The notes: a model not told the origin generated them from the sequence alone. 64,000 bases of DNA from Streptococcus mitis (GCF_016658865.1 NZ_CP067992.1:1941001-2005000), one strand, 5' to 3'; shown: positions 9,528 to 19,039, counted from the first letter of the stretch. Translations and numbers: made by a program.

Positions 9528-9576
9528 AAAAAGGGGCGAATCAGCAGTTAGTTCTTACTTTTTCGCCCCTCCTTTC
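9528..9576 (-). terminator. Terminator-like hairpin abutting the ROK start codon
   Basis: Minus-strand arms AGGGGCGAA (9570-9562) and TTCGCCCCT (9540-9532) form a 9-bp GC-rich stem with a 21-nt loop. TTTTT comes directly before the ATG at 9527. The only good Shine-Dalgarno, AAAGGAGG, runs into the 5' arm. It may be an intra-operon attenuator, a spacer-shortening hairpin for translation, or both. Confidence 0.6.
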
Positions 9577-9598
9577 TTTTTATGTTTACTTTTTGAAA

Positions 9599-12244
9599 TT
9601 AAATTTCTTCTTTTTGGATGAATTCTGTACGAATCTCTTGCGGTGCAATGAGGCCTCTATGAACTGGGTATGGTCGTTCAAGTAGGTCAAGGAAGAGATG
9701 TTGACTTTCCGGTACACGTACATTTTCACTACACATATTGTAGTAACGAAGAACATAGCCTTCTTCATTTTCAGCCACCTTAAAGGCTGTCGGACAGATT
9801 TGCGGTATGCTGAGAACAGAATGACTCAAGAGGCTACCAGTCGCAGCCACGCTTCCTTCTTGTCTAGCAATCTGAAGGCTGGTAAATGGTGTCTGCAAGG
9901 CTTTCGCGCGACGAAAAGCTGAAAAGCGTTCTTGGGCTTGGTGGCATTCAATCGCAAATTCGACTTCAAACTCACGCAAGCACTGAGCCTCTGGTGTTGG
10001 GAAGTAACCCCAGTCGCCTAACTCACCTGAGGCACGCAAAATAGTCACTGCAATGGTGTCGTCTCCAAGGATTTCGTATTCATTCAATCCCTTGTTGGAT
10101 ACAGTCACACCTTTTTCATCGTCATATAGACTGACAAAGGCTTGTTGGTGTTGAGGATTTTCAGGATTTTCCCATGAAGTAGCTGGTTTGTTTGGTCGTG
10201 TCACCACTTCATAAATGCTTTCAGAATCATTGCTTGGACGTGTGTTATGAGTCTTGACTAAGAGACGGATACGGTGGTCTTTGGCAGTGTTAGTAAAGCG
10301 AGTCTTGAAGCGGATTTGTGGATTGTCAACAAAGACAGTCAACTCAGTTTCAAGAGGAATGCTTGTCAATTCTTCTGAACGTCCAGCCTCACGCTTCATA
10401 AACTCGATGATTCCTTTTTGCTCTTCTTCTAGCGTTTCATCTGCACTGACAGGCACAGTCAATTCATGTTTGAGCAAAATCTTAGCATAGCGAGCTGTGT
10501 TTTCCAAGACCTCGTAGCCCTTAAGCTCTGCATAGATAGGCTCTGTTCCTTTTGGTTGGAAATAAATATACTCGTTTCCGACGTCACCACGGTCCTCAAA
10601 ACGGATAAAATCTTCATAAGCTTCGTGAGTTGTCTTGTCATAAACTGTGATATTGTCATCCACACTCACCGTTACAAATGGCGTATCAATCAATCCGTTT
10701 TGGTAGATTCCATCACGGTGTTCTTGTTCTCCTTCCAGCAATTGGAAAGTTGTCCAAGAAAGCGGTGCTAAGTGAACTGGGATGGTCACGCGCACTTGGC
10801 GAGCGATACGAGCTTGGCGGAACTTATCTTTTGGTAAATCGTACTCAAAATTAGCTCCGAGGTCTTCGATTTTAGCCTCTACAGGACGCCCATCCAAGTC
10901 CTCCACACGGTATCTTGGCAAGGTTAAGGCAGCCATCTTCTTGTAACCTTCTGTTGGGTGCAATTCCTTGAAATCACAAGTCGCCACATCAATCACTGTG
11001 CTGACCGTATCAACCTTATCATGCAAGCCCGTGTTAATGACGGTAAAGAGATAATCACTTTGAGCCTTAGCTGTAGCAATTTTACCCTTCCACTCGTTGA
11101 GAAGATTACTCTTAACAAAGTTTCCGACTTGATTGACCTTGGCAAAACGCGTTTCCATCTCACGGTGAACTTCGTCCACACTACAGCCACAGATACTATC
11201 ATGCGGCGCATTTTGCAAAAGAGTTTTCCAAGCATAGGTCAACTGGTCCTTGTGGTTATGACCCCCAGTGATAATAGTCAAGGGTTCTACAACTTGCTCT
11301 AGAAGGTTGCTATTTTCTTGGAAGGATTGTTTGAGATAAATACGAGATGAAGAAGTGTTGGCAAGCGTGTACCAACCATCTGTTTCCTGACTGGTCAACT
11401 CACCTGTAACCGTTGATAAGTGTTCAGGTAGGGCACCTTCCACAGCTTGAACATATTCATCAAAAGAACTGTGAACAAAGGTCACATCTGGGAAGAGTTC
11501 ATTGGCCACACGAATAGCTTCACTCAGATTTTTCTGTACAGGTTGGTGATCACAGCCGTTCATCATCAACCATTGGTTGGTCGAAGCGTAGTCACGCACG
11601 TCTGATAATTTTTGTTTCCAGAAGGTCAAGGCCTCGTCTTTATCAACTGGAATTTCATTCCCATTACTGTACCAGTTGGCAAAGAGAATCCCGAGGACAC
11701 GACTACCATCCGCACCCTGCCAGTACATTTCTGAAAACTGGGAAGTAAATTGTTCATCTTCGAGGACTTGGTTATCAAAACCAATCGGCTTCACACCACG
11801 CCCAAAAGCGGCTACGTGAATGCCTGATTTTTGAAGGATCTGAGGCGCTTGCCCCATATTTCCAAAGGTATCTGGGAAGTAACCAATCTGGGTTGATTTG
11901 CCCCATTTTGCAGCTTCTTGCTGACCAATAAGAGTATTGCGGACATTGGCTTCACTTGAAATCAAGTAATCATCCTGCAAGATGTAAAAAGGACCAATTT
12001 TAAGTTTACCTTCGTCGATATAACGTTGAACTTTGTCACGATTTTCAGGGCGAATCTCCAAGTAGTCATCAAGGACAATGGTTTGACCATCCAAGTGGAA
12101 GCTCTTGAACTCAGGGTCATTTTCAAAGAGATCAAAGAGATTGTCAAATAATTCCACCAACTGCATACGGTGGCTTTCAAAAGGCAAGTACCACTCACGG
12201 TCCCAGTGACTATGTGAGATAATATGTACAACAACATTTTCCAT
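9599..12244 (-). CDS. GH38 alpha-mannosidase
   Basis: This 881-residue cytoplasmic enzyme starts at MENVVVHIISHSHWDREW, with GAGG 9 nt upstream; a start five codons earlier is less likely. GH38 zinc ligands are His13 and Asp15 in HSHWDREW. The nucleophile is Asp125 in GYFPDTFGNMGQ. The all-beta C-terminal half is typical of bacterial GH38. Family enzymes cleave alpha-1,3 and other alpha-mannose linkages with retention. Between GH125 and the ROK kinase, it would dismantle the imported Man-GlcNAc core. Confidence 0.93.
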   Translation of the reverse strand: MENVVVHIISHSHWDREWYLPFESHRMQLVELFDNLFDLFENDPEFKSFHLDGQTIVLDDYLEIRPENRDKVQRYIDEGKLKIGPFYILQDDYLISSEANVRNTLIGQQEAAKWGKSTQIGYFPDTFGNMGQAPQILQKSGIHVAAFGRGVKPIGFDNQVLEDEQFTSQFSEMYWQGADGSRVLGILFANWYSNGNEIPVDKDEALTFWKQKLSDVRDYASTNQWLMMNGCDHQPVQKNLSEAIRVANELFPDVTFVHSSFDEYVQAVEGALPEHLSTVTGELTSQETDGWYTLANTSSSRIYLKQSFQENSNLLEQVVEPLTIITGGHNHKDQLTYAWKTLLQNAPHDSICGCSVDEVHREMETRFAKVNQVGNFVKSNLLNEWKGKIATAKAQSDYLFTVINTGLHDKVDTVSTVIDVATCDFKELHPTEGYKKMAALTLPRYRVEDLDGRPVEAKIEDLGANFEYDLPKDKFRQARIARQVRVTIPVHLAPLSWTTFQLLEGEQEHRDGIYQNGLIDTPFVTVSVDDNITVYDKTTHEAYEDFIRFEDRGDVGNEYIYFQPKGTEPIYAELKGYEVLENTARYAKILLKHELTVPVSADETLEEEQKGIIEFMKREAGRSEELTSIPLETELTVFVDNPQIRFKTRFTNTAKDHRIRLLVKTHNTRPSNDSESIYEVVTRPNKPATSWENPENPQHQQAFVSLYDDEKGVTVSNKGLNEYEILGDDTIAVTILRASGELGDWGYFPTPEAQCLREFEVEFAIECHQAQERFSAFRRAKALQTPFTSLQIARQEGSVAATGSLLSHSVLSIPQICPTAFKVAENEEGYVLRYYNMCSENVRVPESQHLFLDLLERPYPVHRGLIAPQEIRTEFIQKEEI

Positions 12245-12343
12245 GAAGTAAAACCTCATTCTAAATTTAAATTTTTATTGTTAACATTTTTGGATGTAAA
12301 TTTGTGATTCTTTCCAAGAATCAGTTGCGCTAAAGCGTGTTCC

Positions 12344-13624
12344 TTAGCGGATATCCAAGTAATCCAAGACCAATTCACAGAACATCATGTTGGCCCAAGA
12401 GAACCATTCACGAGAGTAGAGAGTTGGGTCATCTACGTGGAAGCTTTCATGCATGACGCCTGTCCCCCCATCACAAGCAACCAGCTGATCCAGCAAGAAT
12501 TTCTTCTCTGCCTTATTCCTTGTTGTCAAACCTTGGATAGAAAGGGCGATTGGCCAGATATAGCGATAGAAGGTATGAGAACTTCCGAGACCGCTAGCGT
12601 ATTCTCCTTGGTAGAAGTATGGATTTTCAGGGCTCAGAATGGTACGACGAGTTGCTTGATAAACTTCATCATCGACCGAACAGTAACCCAGATAAGGTGC
12701 AGCCAGCAGACTTGGTACGTTTGGATCATCCATGATGCTGGCATTTCCTAGACCATCCACTTCAAAGGCATAAATCTTTTCGCCCTTGCTGTTGCTTGTG
12801 TAGGCGTAGTTTTCGATACCTTCTTGGATCTCCGCTTTGAGACGCTTAGCATCATCAATAACACTCTCGCTATCAGCTAAGTCTAGTTCTGCAAAGATTT
12901 CTTGAACATACCCCAAAACAACAACTGCAAACATATTTGACGGAATCAAGTAACTATACTGACAGCAGTCATCACTCGGACGAAAAGCGGACCAAGTCAT
13001 ACCTGTCACTGCAAAATCAGGGCCAAAGCCATCATTTACCAAGGTATCTTCCTTACGGTCCGTATCTCGGACAAAACGATATGGAGAGTTCTTGTGGTCT
13101 TGTTCCACCGTCCAAAGATGGAGAATTTCCTTAGTCGCTGCGACAAAAGTCTCATCAAAATGACTAGTCTCGCCAGTCTCTTTCCAGAGGAGATAAGCCA
13201 GCTGCAAAGGATAGCAAAGCGAGTCCACCTCGTACTTGCGTTCCCAAATCCAGCCATTCAGGTCTGTATGGTCGGTCTCGTGGTGCCCCTTCCAGTTTTC
13301 CTCAATGTTGAAGGAATTGGCATAAGGATCCTTGAGTACCAAGGTCATCTGACGTTTGACCAAACCTGCAATGGTCTGACGCAGGAGGGCATCCCTTTTA
13401 GCCACATGCAGGTAGGGTCTGAGTTGGGCTGTCGAATCCCGAAGCCACATAGCAGGAATATCCCCAGTCAAGACAAAAGTTGACCCATCTTCCAATATTT
13501 CAACTGTATTGTCCAAGGTATCTGTATAGCAACGTTCAAAGACATCCACCCACTCTGGATGGTCCTTAGCACGTTCTGCTACTTCATCTAGCCATTCTCT
13601 AACAATTTCTTTTGAATAAATCAT
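12344..13624 (-). CDS. GH125 exo-alpha-1,6-mannosidase
   Basis: This 426-residue enzyme is read from MIYSKEIVREWL, with AGAGGA 9 nt upstream. GH125 hallmarks are visible: TGDIPAMWLRDSTAQ near 56-70, the acidic ENWKGHHETDHTDLNGW region, and the C-terminal FHVDDPTLYSREWFSWANMM. No signal peptide is seen. GH125 is an inverting exo-alpha-1,6-mannosidase family first characterised from this lineage and Clostridium. It is the first gene of the minus-strand glycan operon and divergent from GH92. Confidence 0.93.
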   Translation of the reverse strand: MIYSKEIVREWLDEVAERAKDHPEWVDVFERCYTDTLDNTVEILEDGSTFVLTGDIPAMWLRDSTAQLRPYLHVAKRDALLRQTIAGLVKRQMTLVLKDPYANSFNIEENWKGHHETDHTDLNGWIWERKYEVDSLCYPLQLAYLLWKETGETSHFDETFVAATKEILHLWTVEQDHKNSPYRFVRDTDRKEDTLVNDGFGPDFAVTGMTWSAFRPSDDCCQYSYLIPSNMFAVVVLGYVQEIFAELDLADSESVIDDAKRLKAEIQEGIENYAYTSNSKGEKIYAFEVDGLGNASIMDDPNVPSLLAAPYLGYCSVDDEVYQATRRTILSPENPYFYQGEYASGLGSSHTFYRYIWPIALSIQGLTTRNKAEKKFLLDQLVACDGGTGVMHESFHVDDPTLYSREWFSWANMMFCELVLDYLDIR

Positions 13625-13659
13625 CGTGCAGTATCCTCTTTCAAACAAGTTTCATTTTC

Positions 13660-13768
13660 AGTATATAGCTTTTGAGACAGAAAATACATACACAAATGAT
13701 AGTCATTTTTCTACAAAATAGTTATCTTTAAAACTCCTTTTCTAAAGGCTATCTTTTTCTGATATAAT
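13660..13768. promoter_or_regulatory. Divergent promoter region GH125 / GH92
   Basis: The plus strand has an extended -10, TGATATAAT (13760-13768), 27 nt before the GH92 ATG with AAAGGAAAG between. The minus strand has TATACT (13665-13660) 36 nt before the GH125 ATG. The -35 boxes are weak on both sides. No clear cre was seen. Confidence 0.55.
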
Positions 13769-13794
13769 GTAGAAAAACAGCTAAAGGAAAGACT

Positions 13795-15882
13795 ATGAAA
13801 CCACTACTTGAAACCATCGATACCCGATTTGGAACTGCCAGCAAGTATGCCTTCTCTCGGGGAAATACCCTGCCATACACAGGCGTGCCTTTTGGGATGA
13901 ATTACTTTGTACCCCAGACCAGCAACCAGGAGGGATCTTGGTTTTTCGACCCACATCTGCCTATATTTCAAGGGATTCGATTAACCCACCAGCCCAGCCC
14001 TTGGATTGGCGACTACTCTTGGCTCCTTCTGACACCTGTCACAGGCCAACTGGGTGGAGACAGCCTCTTCCATCGTCAGTCTTCCTATGATATGGATAAG
14101 GCCTCTTTCCAACCTCATTATCTGAAGATTTTCTCCCTGCGCTATCAGATTGAAACCCAGCTCACACCGACTTGCTACGGTGCTTCTATTCGTTTGGAGC
14201 AAAAGCAAGGAAAAGCTCTCTCCCTCTATCTCCACGCAGCAGATGAACTGACCGTAGAGCAAGTAGATAAGCGGAATCTTGCCCTGCGACAAGAAGGAAA
14301 AACTGAAACCAACAAAAATCCACTAACGATGTTCACTGTCCTGCAAATGAATACGGATATTCTTGCTGTTAGCCAAGAAGGTGGAGACTGGCGAATTGAC
14401 TTAGCAGATAGCCATGCTGAGATTCAACTAGCGACTTCTTTCATCTCCCCTTCTCAAGCTCTAATCAATCTACCTCAAGAAGATTTTGATATCTGTAAAG
14501 CAAGTGCCCAAGCGAACTGGGAAAATCTCCTCCATCGTTTTGACGTTATAGAAACAGGAGAGGCCGACCGAACCTTCTTTGACCACTGTCTCTACAGACT
14601 CTTCCTCTTCCCACAGACTTTTTATGAGGTTGATGAATCAGGGCAAGCCATCCACATAGATCTGGCTACTGGTACTGTCAAGCCCGGTGTCCTCTTTAGC
14701 AACAATGGTTTCTGGGATACCTTCCGCACCACCTTCCCCCTCTTTGCTCTCATCATACCAGAGCATTATCGTCTCTTTTTAGAAGGCTTTCTCAATAGCT
14801 ACCGCGATACTGGATTCCTTCCAAAGTGGTTGGCTCCAGATGAACGTGGTATGATGCCGGGTACCCTGCTAGATGGTATTATCGCTGATAGCGCCTGCAA
14901 GGACATGGCCCCCGACCTAGAAGCAGAACTCCTCCAAGCCATGCTTGAAACAGCCAGCAAGTCCGACCCTCTCGGCATCAATGGCCGCCACGGACTAGCC
15001 CAATACCAAGAACTAGGCTACCTCTCTACAGACCACCACGAAAGCGTCAGCCATACCCTAGACTATGCCTATAGCGACTTTTGTATCGCCAGCTGTGCCA
15101 AAAAACTAGGGAAAACAGAAATCGCTGATACCTACATGGCTGCTTCACAAAATTACCGCCATCTATTTGACGCTAAGACAGGATACATGCGAGCGCGAGA
15201 CAGCCAAGGCAACTTCCGCCCTGACTTCTCTCCTTATAGTTGGGGGCGAGACTACGCTGAATGCTCTGCCATTCAAGCAACTTTAGGCGTCCTCCACGAC
15301 ATGCCAAGCTTAATCCAACTTATGGGTGGAAAAGAAGCCTTCAGCAAGTATCTTTTGAAAGTCTGTCAAGAGGCTCCCCTCTTTGAGACGACAGGCTATG
15401 GTTACGAGATTCATGAGATGAGCGAAATGGCTACCTCTCCTTTTGGACGAGTCGCTATTTCCAACCAACCTAGCTTCCACATTCCTTATCTCTTCCGTTA
15501 CAGCCACTACCCTGACTACACTGCCCTTCTTATCAAGACCTTGCGTCAAAAAGCCTTTCATACAAGCTGGCAAGCCTATCCTGGCGATGAAGACAATGGT
15601 AGTCTCTCTGCTTGGTACATCTGGTCGGCTCTCGGATTTTATCCGACCTGCCCAGGAAAATCAAGCTACGACCTCGGAATCCCTCTCTTTGACCACCTCC
15701 GTATCTACCTAGCTAAAGAAAATAAATGGCTAGATATTCATACTGAGCAAAACCACAGCCATTTTAACTTTGTAAAAGAATGCCGACTGGACAAAACACT
15801 CGTATCAACTATTCAACACAAAGATCTCCTAAAAGCTGAGCAACTAACCTTCACCCTCAGCTGGTTGCCAAGTCATCGCTAA
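13795..15882 (+). CDS. GH92 alpha-1,2-mannosidase
   Basis: This 695-residue calcium-dependent mannosidase carries the GH92 motif GDEDNGSLSAWYIWSALGFYP in the C-terminal half and HYPDYTALLI before it. The pneumococcal homologue trims terminal alpha-1,2-mannose from high-mannose N-glycans, preparing Man5GlcNAc2 for EndoD (recalled). No classical signal peptide is visible, although the substrate is extracellular in that model; how it reaches the surface is not evident. It is transcribed alone on plus from its own extended -10, divergent from GH125. Confidence 0.9.
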   Translation: MKPLLETIDTRFGTASKYAFSRGNTLPYTGVPFGMNYFVPQTSNQEGSWFFDPHLPIFQGIRLTHQPSPWIGDYSWLLLTPVTGQLGGDSLFHRQSSYDMDKASFQPHYLKIFSLRYQIETQLTPTCYGASIRLEQKQGKALSLYLHAADELTVEQVDKRNLALRQEGKTETNKNPLTMFTVLQMNTDILAVSQEGGDWRIDLADSHAEIQLATSFISPSQALINLPQEDFDICKASAQANWENLLHRFDVIETGEADRTFFDHCLYRLFLFPQTFYEVDESGQAIHIDLATGTVKPGVLFSNNGFWDTFRTTFPLFALIIPEHYRLFLEGFLNSYRDTGFLPKWLAPDERGMMPGTLLDGIIADSACKDMAPDLEAELLQAMLETASKSDPLGINGRHGLAQYQELGYLSTDHHESVSHTLDYAYSDFCIASCAKKLGKTEIADTYMAASQNYRHLFDAKTGYMRARDSQGNFRPDFSPYSWGRDYAECSAIQATLGVLHDMPSLIQLMGGKEAFSKYLLKVCQEAPLFETTGYGYEIHEMSEMATSPFGRVAISNQPSFHIPYLFRYSHYPDYTALLIKTLRQKAFHTSWQAYPGDEDNGSLSAWYIWSALGFYPTCPGKSSYDLGIPLFDHLRIYLAKENKWLDIHTEQNHSHFNFVKECRLDKTLVSTIQHKDLLKAEQLTFTLSWLPSHR

Positions 15883-15909
15883 ATAATAAAAAATCTGCAA
15901 TCCCCAAAG

Positions 15910-16062
15910 TTATCCACAAGTCGTGAATAACTATCCCAAACTGTGCTTAACTCTTTATTTACAGGAATTAAAACTACTTTATAATCCTAAAAAGTTACTA
16001 GATTGCTCATACCAATAAGAATTATCTCTAAAACAATCAGAAGTTATCCACACTTATCCACA
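15910..16062 (+). other. DnaA-box cluster in 273-bp intergenic region
   Basis: Three exact copies of TTATCCACA, all in the same orientation, lie at 15910-15918, 16044-16052 and 16054-16062. The last two are exactly 10 bp apart, one helical turn. The region between GH92 and the SPFH gene is AT-rich and otherwise holds only the SPFH terminator. There is no dnaA or dnaN here, so it is not oriC. A DnaA-titration or timing site is the likely reading. Confidence 0.7.
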
Positions 16063-16123
16063 ACCTGTTAGTAACTTTTGTGAATCGTCTTGCTTAAGCT
16101 AAGACTTATCTCTCACGAACACT

Positions 16124-16149
16124 AAAAAGAGCCTGACTCCAGGCTCTTT
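16124..16149 (-). terminator. Terminator of the SPFH gene
   Basis: Minus-strand reading: AAAGAGCCTG, a 4-nt loop, CAGGCTCTTT, then TT. A perfect 10-bp stem directly after the stop codon. Confidence 0.85.
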
Positions 16150-16155
16150 AGTCTA

Positions 16156-17055
16156 TTATTTCTTCTCAGCACGGAGGGCTGACAAGATTTGTGTACGGAT
16201 ATCATCCACACCATTTGGCGTATTTGGTAAAAAGATAGTTTGATTTCCTTTAGAGGCAAAGGTATTCAAAGTATCCAAATATTGGTTGGTCAAGAGGATG
16301 GACATGATTTGCTCTTCTGTCATACCAACATTGGCTTCCTTGAGTTCTGTGATAGACTCTGCCAATCCATCCACAATGGCCTTACGTTGTTGGGCAATCC
16401 CCACACCATGGAGGCGGTCTTTTTCTGCTTCGGCTTCAGCTGCAGTGACGATTTTAATCTTGTCGGCTTCCGCCAATTCTTGCGCTGCGACCCGCTTGCG
16501 TTGCGCCGCATTGATTTCATTCATGGATTGCTTGACTTCTGCATCTGGTTCGACCTTGGTAATCAAGGTTTTCACGATAATGTAACCGTAAGTAGTCATT
16601 TCTTCTGCTACTTGGTGTTGAACTTCAAGGGCAATCTCATCTTTTTTCTCAAACAATTCATCCAAGGTTAATTTGGGAACAGAAGAGCGAAGAGCATCTT
16701 CGATATAAGATTTAATCTGAGATTCTGGACGCATGAGTTTATAGTAAGCATCTGTCACGCTCTGCTCATTGACACGGTACTGGGTCGCCACATTCATCAT
16801 AACGAACACATTGTCCTTTGTCTTAGTCTCAACCACAATATCGCTTTGCAACAAGCGCAACTGAATCCGCGCTGCAATCGAGTCAATCCCAAAAGGCAAG
16901 CGAATATGAATACCGCTATTAGCAACCTTTTGGTATTTCCCAAAGCGTTCAATAATCGCCACCGACTGCTGACGAACTACATAAACTGTACTCAGTGTGA
17001 CTATCACCAATAGGAGCACACAAACCACCACAAAAATCATCAAAAATGTTGCCAT
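16156..17055 (-). CDS. SPFH/band 7 (stomatin-like) membrane protein
   Basis: The 299-residue protein starts at MATFLMIFVVVCVLL, with GGAGGT upstream. One N-terminal membrane anchor (about 3-28) is followed by a band 7 domain (YVVRQQSVAIIERFGKYQKV onward) and a charged, Ala/Glu-rich coiled-coil near 180-225. Stomatin/paraslipin relatives oligomerise on membrane microdomains and often work with NfeD or proteases; none is encoded next to it. The gene stands alone with its own terminator. Confidence 0.85.
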   Translation of the reverse strand: MATFLMIFVVVCVLLLVIVTLSTVYVVRQQSVAIIERFGKYQKVANSGIHIRLPFGIDSIAARIQLRLLQSDIVVETKTKDNVFVMMNVATQYRVNEQSVTDAYYKLMRPESQIKSYIEDALRSSVPKLTLDELFEKKDEIALEVQHQVAEEMTTYGYIIVKTLITKVEPDAEVKQSMNEINAAQRKRVAAQELAEADKIKIVTAAEAEAEKDRLHGVGIAQQRKAIVDGLAESITELKEANVGMTEEQIMSILLTNQYLDTLNTFASKGNQTIFLPNTPNGVDDIRTQILSALRAEKK

Positions 17056-17495
17056 TATCGTGACCTCCATCATTATTTTTCCTGTATTATAGCACATTTA
17101 AAGAAGGCTGTGCAGTTTTTACTGCGATTTTTCCTGAAATGTCAATAATTAGAGGTGAATTGTCACATTGTCGTCTAATCTCTTGCTAAAACAACTGGTA
17201 AGGAATTAGGTGCACCATGCTAGTTCTCTCTAACTCTATTGATTATCAACATACTATCTGAGCTTTACAAGTCGTGGACAAAAAAACGAAACAAGTAACG
17301 GTTAATCCCTTTAAAAGACTCACAAAAAACATCATTACAATGAACCACACTCCAATAGTTCAAGCATTAAGTGAGGTTGATGATCTAAATTTGATGTGTA
17401 TACTATTTTTGTCATCGGTTACCGATTACGTTCCTTAGGTATCTGAAAGGTATATAATGAAGTTACCATCTAGTACCCAACCTAATCTAGTATCC
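17056..17495. other. 440-bp non-coding gap with promoter-like remnants
   Basis: No credible gene is seen. A palindrome TCGGTTACCGA lies near 17416-17426, and an isolated GGTATATAATG lies about 30 nt further right on the plus strand with no gene behind it. As I recall pneumococcal order, a fucose-utilisation operon sits at this place, so this may be the scar of its loss or a site it never entered. Confidence 0.4.
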
Positions 17496-17531
17496 AAAAA
17501 CCGACTAGTTCCTATGATCTAGTCGGTTTCT
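17496..17531 (-). terminator. Terminator of adcRCBA
   Basis: AACCGACTAG (17499-17508) and CTAGTCGGTT (17519-17528) form a perfect 10-bp stem. TTTTTGG follows on the minus strand. Confidence 0.85.
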
Positions 17532-17533
17532 CA

Positions 17534-19039
17534 TCAATGCGCCAACATTTCTTGAGCGATTTCTTGGCCAGATAGGTTATCTGGGTAGTAGGTTGGCCAG
17601 TTGTCCATTTCTTCAAAGAGGGCTTCTTGGCTTGTTCCTCCAAAGAAGATATGGAAATGTTCTGCCTTAACTGGGGCGATATTATGGTCGCTAAACTGAA
17701 CATACTTGAACTGTCCAGCATCCGCATCTGTGGCTTCAAAGAGGAAGCGCACACCACGATTGCCTTTCTTGTATGTCAAAATTTTCTTACCAACATACTT
17801 GTAAGTATATTTCTTGCTTTGTCCACCTTGAACAAATTCCATAGTATTATCAGCAATGTTGATCTTAGTGACATCTGTCTGATAGCCTTTTGTATAGTAA
17901 GCCTTGTACTCAGCCTGGGTCATCTTACCAGTCAACTTAGCCTTGTAGTCAAAGACTTGGTCAAAGGTCCCATCTTCAAGGAAAGGATAAACTGATTGCC
18001 AGTTACCTGCATAGTCACTCAAAGTGCGGTCCTTGACGTCTGCATCCTCAAAGTAACCATTTTGAACTGTCTTCGTATCCTCTGCCTTTTCAGGCTCAAT
18101 TGCTGGGCCTTCTTGGTCTGTTGTTTGTTTCAGAGCCTTGAGGTTTTTCTCCATAACGGAGATGTAGTTTTCGCCAGCCTTGGTGTCCTCTTCTGTCAGA
18201 CTTTCTAAAGGATTGAGGACATCTGTTTTGACACCTGCCTCTTTTGAAAGTGTATTAGCAAGAGCTTGTGAGGCATTTTCTTCAAAGTAGATATAGGCAA
18301 TTTTATTTTTCTTGACATACTCTGTCAATTCTGCCAGACGTGCAGCTGATGGCTCTGCATCTGGAGAGAGACCTGAGATTGCGACTTGCTTGAGTCCATA
18401 GTCCAAAGCAAGATAGTTAAAGGCTGCGTGTTGAGTCACAAAGCTCTTTTGTTTAGCTTGAGATAAACCTTCTGCATAAGCCTTATCCAAGGCTTGCAAT
18501 TTTTCAACATAGGCAGCAGCATTCTTCTCAAAGGTCTCTTTTTTATCAGGATAATCTGCTGACAAGCTATCACGGATGTGCTCTACTAGTTTAATGGCAC
18601 GAACTGGTGATAACCAAACATGGGGATCATACTCATGGTGATGGCCTTCTCCGCCATGGTCATGGTCTCCCTCTTCTTCCTCACCACCTGGCAAGAGTAA
18701 CATATCTCCAGTCGCCTTGATGGTTTTCACTTTTTTCTTATCCAAAGTATCTAGCAATTTAGGGACCCATGTTTCCATGTTTTCATTTTCATAAACGAAG
18801 GTATCTGCGTCTTGGATTTTGGCAACTGCCTTGGCAGAAGGTTCATATTCATGAGGTTCTGTACCAGCACCGATGAGGAGTTCTACATTAGCAGTATCTC
18901 CTGCGACTTGCTTGGTAAATTCATAGACAGGGTAAAAGGTTGTCACAATATTTAGTTTGCCATCTGCCTGCTTTTGATTGGAACAAGCCACTAAAAACAA
19001 GGCACATAGACTGGCGAACAATAAGCTAATTTTTTTCAC
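17534..19039 (-). CDS. adcA: Zinc ABC transporter substrate-binding lipoprotein AdcA (ZnuA-ZinT fusion)
   Basis: This 501-residue zinc-binding lipoprotein starts with GTG (MKKISLLFASLC), with AGGAG upstream. Lipobox LVAC, Cys19. An N-terminal cluster A-I/ZnuA domain (about 28-310) contains the His/Asp/Glu-rich loop GDHDHGGEGHHHEYDPHVW, which captures zinc. A C-terminal ZinT domain starts near 325 (YFEDADVKDRTLSDYAG). The fusion is typical of streptococcal AdcA. It is last of adcR-adcC-adcB-adcA and should be induced when zinc falls and AdcR leaves its operator. Confidence 0.97.
   Translation of the reverse strand: MKKISLLFASLCALFLVACSNQKQADGKLNIVTTFYPVYEFTKQVAGDTANVELLIGAGTEPHEYEPSAKAVAKIQDADTFVYENENMETWVPKLLDTLDKKKVKTIKATGDMLLLPGGEEEEGDHDHGGEGHHHEYDPHVWLSPVRAIKLVEHIRDSLSADYPDKKETFEKNAAAYVEKLQALDKAYAEGLSQAKQKSFVTQHAAFNYLALDYGLKQVAISGLSPDAEPSAARLAELTEYVKKNKIAYIYFEENASQALANTLSKEAGVKTDVLNPLESLTEEDTKAGENYISVMEKNLKALKQTTDQEGPAIEPEKAEDTKTVQNGYFEDADVKDRTLSDYAGNWQSVYPFLEDGTFDQVFDYKAKLTGKMTQAEYKAYYTKGYQTDVTKINIADNTMEFVQGGQSKKYTYKYVGKKILTYKKGNRGVRFLFEATDADAGQFKYVQFSDHNIAPVKAEHFHIFFGGTSQEALFEEMDNWPTYYPDNLSGQEIAQEMLAH

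Noticed and set aside
10958..11302. Plus-strand open frame opposite GH38
   Set aside because: Antisense shadow of a conserved coding gene, with no ribosome site or recognisable domain.
15883..16155. DnaA-box region as the chromosomal origin
   Set aside because: No dnaA, dnaN or rpmH next to it and too few boxes; better read as a secondary DnaA-box cluster.
17098..17495. A small gene in the gap before adcA
   Set aside because: All frames are short, without a ribosome site or recognisable product.
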